Notes under the pieces: model-generated
What the model was told of the DNA's origin: nothing
The model's database searches: none
What the model saw: the letters and a program-made list of their open reading frames with translations, nothing else
Assembly (NCBI GenBank): GCA_014383605.1
Contig: JACNHM010000566.1
Span: forward strand, 1 to 6,584
Direction of reading: 5' to 3'
DNA: 6,584 nt
From: Chloroflexota bacterium
GTDB lineage: Bacteria; Chloroflexota; Anaerolineae; UBA3071
Part shown: piece after piece, positions 4,790-6,584 of the stretch
Layout: the number at the start of each line of letters is the position of its first letter
How positions within the stretch are numbered: position 1 is the stretch's first letter
Translations under genes and position numbers: made by a program

Positions 4790-5663
4790 TTGGCTGCGCC
4801 GCTGCCGAACCGGCGCTGAGCTGTTGGCCACCTTGCATTATCTGGAGAGGAAACCCGATCTCTTCGACCACGAAGAGATCGGGTCTCCTCATTCTGCCCT
4901 GAGTGGCCCCTGCCAGCGCTGTTGGATCTATCCCCGTTACGCTTCCCCCGGCCGTAAGCCCAGTCGCTACTGCACGTCGTGTCGGGCCATTCTGGCTCAC
5001 GCCTACTGGTTGGGCCACATCTCGCGCCAGGCCATCGTCGTCTGGGCGCTGGTCAACCGCCTGCCGAAGCAACTGGAGAGTGGCGCGGGCTTTTCCGATA
5101 GCCGTATCTTGGGCGTATACGCCCACGGCCAGAATCATTTCCTGGTGGCCATGCAGCGGCAAGAGCTGAAACCCTGGCTCCAGGAACTCGCCATCTATCA
5201 CGGGACTGCCCTGAAGGGGCTGATCCAAATACTTCCTACTACGGGGACCGGGCGAGGAATCAGCATGGCCGATGTCCTCTGTCGGGCGGCTCACCACGAG
5301 GCCCGCTTCGCCATGGACCAGTTGCGGGTGCGCTTTTTCTCCGCTCCCCATCAGCTTCTGGCTCCCCATACACGCGATCGTCAGGGGATGCTAACCTTTG
5401 AGGTCTCTGACTTCCTGAGCCTGCTGGAGATGGCCGCCGTGTTTCGTACGCTGCTGCGCCCCGAAGCCCAAGAGGCCCTCTACGAGTTGCTGAATTTGGA
5501 CGACGCCAGTGAGGAACAGTTTTACTGGGGGCGCTTCCTGGGCTATTTGAGCCCGGAGGCCAAGGACATGTTGAGCGCCTGGAGGATCCGGCAGTGGTCC
5601 AAGGATCGTATCCAATTGCTATACGAACTGGTGGGGTATGTGGCCTTTTATCAGCCCGGCTAA
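4773..5663 (+). CDS. Uncharacterised zinc-ribbon protein of the RAMP operon
   Basis: This 296-residue protein is not one I recognise. It has a helical N-terminus and then a zinc ribbon with C47-x2-C50 and C67-x2-C70 (CQRCW and CTSCR), 16 residues between the pairs. A probable beta-rich region follows at about 110-145. A conserved-looking HHEARFAMDQLRVRFFS stretch sits at 174-190. The C-terminal third is helical, with acidic LNLDDASEEQ at about 240-249. There is no GGDD palm motif, HD pair or CARF-like start, so it is not a Cas10 or a usual ancillary nuclease. ATG 4773 lies inside the previous gene (17-nt overlap) and its end overlaps the Cas6-like start by 26 nt. This implies translational coupling and a stoichiometric or accessory role in the same complex. 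Its codons 27-37 contain a perfect hairpin. Confidence 0.85.
   Translation: MLSGFDWLRRCRTGAELLATLHYLERKPDLFDHEEIGSPHSALSGPCQRCWIYPRYASPGRKPSRYCTSCRAILAHAYWLGHISRQAIVVWALVNRLPKQLESGAGFSDSRILGVYAHGQNHFLVAMQRQELKPWLQELAIYHGTALKGLIQILPTTGTGRGISMADVLCRAAHHEARFAMDQLRVRFFSAPHQLLAPHTRDRQGMLTFEVSDFLSLLEMAAVFRTLLRPEAQEALYELLNLDDASEEQFYWGRFLGYLSPEAKDMLSAWRIRQWSKDRIQLLYELVGYVAFYQPG
4853..4884. repeat. Perfect 14-bp inverted repeat with 4-nt loop inside the zinc-ribbon gene
   Basis: ACCCGATCTCTTCG (4853-4866) is followed by ACCA and then its exact reverse complement CGAAGAGATCGGGT (4871-4884). The stem lies 80 nt into the coding frame (residues about 27-37) and would be very stable in mRNA. No T-run follows, so it is not a standard terminator. 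The long perfect pairing in coding DNA suggests an inserted small palindromic element or a translation or mRNA-processing control. Confidence 0.9.
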
Positions 5664-6584
5664 TCTCGTCCGCTACCTGTTCGTGTGGCGGGTGAACAGC
5701 TCCATGGTGTGGTTGCCCAGATCTCTGTCGGCTGAGCTCTCCCTGGTCCTGGGCACCATCATTGCCGATCGCCTCCCCACCCGCGAAGCAACCCCCTGGC
5801 GCAAAGCCCTGGCTCCTTGGGATGAAGCCAAAGGCGTGGGAAAGCTCGAGACTGTACCCCAGGCGTCGTGGCCCCTGGAGGCCGTGTTGTTTGTCTATCC
5901 GGGCAAGCGGAGCTACGGGGAGGGGGAGCTGATCCTGTGGGAACTCAAGCTCCTGGGTGAGAGCGCCGATCATGGGCTTTTCCTGGAGGTCATCTTGCCG
6001 GCGCTGGAGGACGCCGCGACGACCACCGATCCTCGCTGGCATCGGAAGAGTAGCCTTTGGGGGCGCTTCGACCTCTATGGTGTCTATGCCGCCCGGGGAG
6101 ACTGCTGGGAACCCCTTGTGCAGGAGGGGAAACTGGATCTGCGCTACAGCCCCACTCCCGTCCAGTGGGCGGAAGGGCTGACCTTCGAGGCTGGATCACG
6201 GCGGGTCTTCAAACGATTGACCTGGCTGACGCCCTTTGACCTCTCCCCGACGAGCAGCAAAGGGCGGCGCAGGAAGAAGATCCCCGCCGGCGAAGTGCCC
6301 ACCTTGCCGCGCATTCTGGAGTCCCTGATCGCCCGCATGACCATCTTCCTGCCGGGGAAACGCCACACCCCCGACGACGTGTGGGACAGTTTGAGCGCCG
6401 AAGAACGCGCATCTTTGCAGGCTGCACTGGAGCAAGCGGCTCAGGCCCCCGTGCAAGATCACGACCTCCGTCACGCCCCCAAAGACTGGCCGGGGCGCTG
6501 GATAGGGAGACAGACCTTTGCCTCCATACCCTCGGCCATCATCCCCTATCTGCAGTTGGCCTCCATCCTCCACGTCGGAAACCA
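5638..6584 (+). CDS. cas6: Cas6-like pre-crRNA endoribonuclease (RAMP), 3' end cut by window
   Basis: The visible 315 residues begin MWPFISPANL and run off the window. The N-terminal half has YGEGELILWELKLLG (93-107), the usual first-domain strand of Cas6, then WGRFDLYGV (141-149). The C-terminal half starts a second ferredoxin-like fold at LTWLTPFDL (194-202) and continues through LPRILESLIARM (223-234), DLRHAPKDWPGRWIGRQ (276-292) and PYLQLASILHVGN (303-315). This matches the Cas6 C-terminus, where the glycine-rich loop follows immediately. Cas6 cuts the CRISPR precursor within each repeat to give crRNA. The start is chosen at ATG 5638, overlapping the previous gene by 26 nt with GTGGGG close upstream. 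The catalytic residue cannot be named from one sequence, and another RAMP of the Cas6 superfamily is the main alternative. Confidence 0.8.
   Translation, partial: MWPFISPANLVRYLFVWRVNSSMVWLPRSLSAELSLVLGTIIADRLPTREATPWRKALAPWDEAKGVGKLETVPQASWPLEAVLFVYPGKRSYGEGELILWELKLLGESADHGLFLEVILPALEDAATTTDPRWHRKSSLWGRFDLYGVYAARGDCWEPLVQEGKLDLRYSPTPVQWAEGLTFEAGSRRVFKRLTWLTPFDLSPTSSKGRRRKKIPAGEVPTLPRILESLIARMTIFLPGKRHTPDDVWDSLSAEERASLQAALEQAAQAPVQDHDLRHAPKDWPGRWIGRQTFASIPSAIIPYLQLASILHVGN

Noticed and set aside
3212..4831. Minus-strand open frame of 539 codons
   Set aside because: It is antisense to RAMP units 2 and 3, which are convincingly coding on the + strand. It has no start context or recognisable domain.
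4853..4884. Reading the perfect palindrome as a CRISPR repeat
   Set aside because: It occurs once, lies inside a coding frame with no regularly spaced copies, and its 14-bp stem is much longer than the usual stem of a CRISPR repeat.
5260..6042. Minus-strand open frame of 260 codons
   Set aside because: It covers the zinc-ribbon end and the Cas6-like start, both supported on the + strand. The reverse translation is Arg/Pro/Gly-rich and unlike a real protein.

Overview
The window looks like bacterial chromosomal DNA of moderately high GC. Between genes there are sigma-70-type -35/-10 pairs with 17-bp spacing and Shine-Dalgarno sequences. Gene content would fit a thermophilic or anaerobic lineage such as Chloroflexota, but that is only an impression. 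All supported genes are on the + strand.

Left part (1 to about 1320) is accessory debris plus two small genes. It opens with a truncated piece of a 2-oxoacid (indolepyruvate-type) ferredoxin oxidoreductase that loses its homology abruptly near base 98. Next, under its own promoter, comes a 131-residue protein with an N-terminal CopG/BrnA-antitoxin-like segment fused to a YgiT-like Cys/His zinc-finger tail. A stem-loop, a second strong promoter with a palindrome over its -10 box, and a short relic resembling the C-terminus of a PIN-domain (VapC) toxin follow. Then comes a 164-residue, mostly helical protein of unknown function, starting at ATG 824.

Right part (about 1363 to the end) is a tightly packed, probably CRISPR-associated operon behind its own promoter and a leader of about 170 nt. 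Its first gene (1568-4789) encodes a 1073-residue fusion of three RAMP/Cas7-like domains: a degenerate first one, a Csm3-like middle one and a TIGR03986-like last one. A long charged helical insert lies between the first strand and the core of the middle domain. The second gene (4773-5663) overlaps it by 17 nt and encodes a 296-residue CxxC/CxxC zinc-ribbon protein that I do not recognise. Its early coding region contains a perfect 14-bp inverted repeat with a 4-nt loop. The third gene (5638 to the window edge) overlaps the second by 26 nt and is a divergent Cas6-like pre-crRNA endonuclease cut off just before its glycine-rich loop.

Taken together, the Cas6-like protein would mature crRNA and the triple-RAMP protein could form most or all of a type III-like backbone in one chain. 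The zinc-ribbon protein may be a dedicated partner. No Cas10, Cas1/Cas2, ancillary nuclease or CRISPR array is visible, so whether this is a Cas10-less single-chain effector or one end of a larger type III locus cannot be decided here. The triple fusion with a helical insert is the most interesting element.
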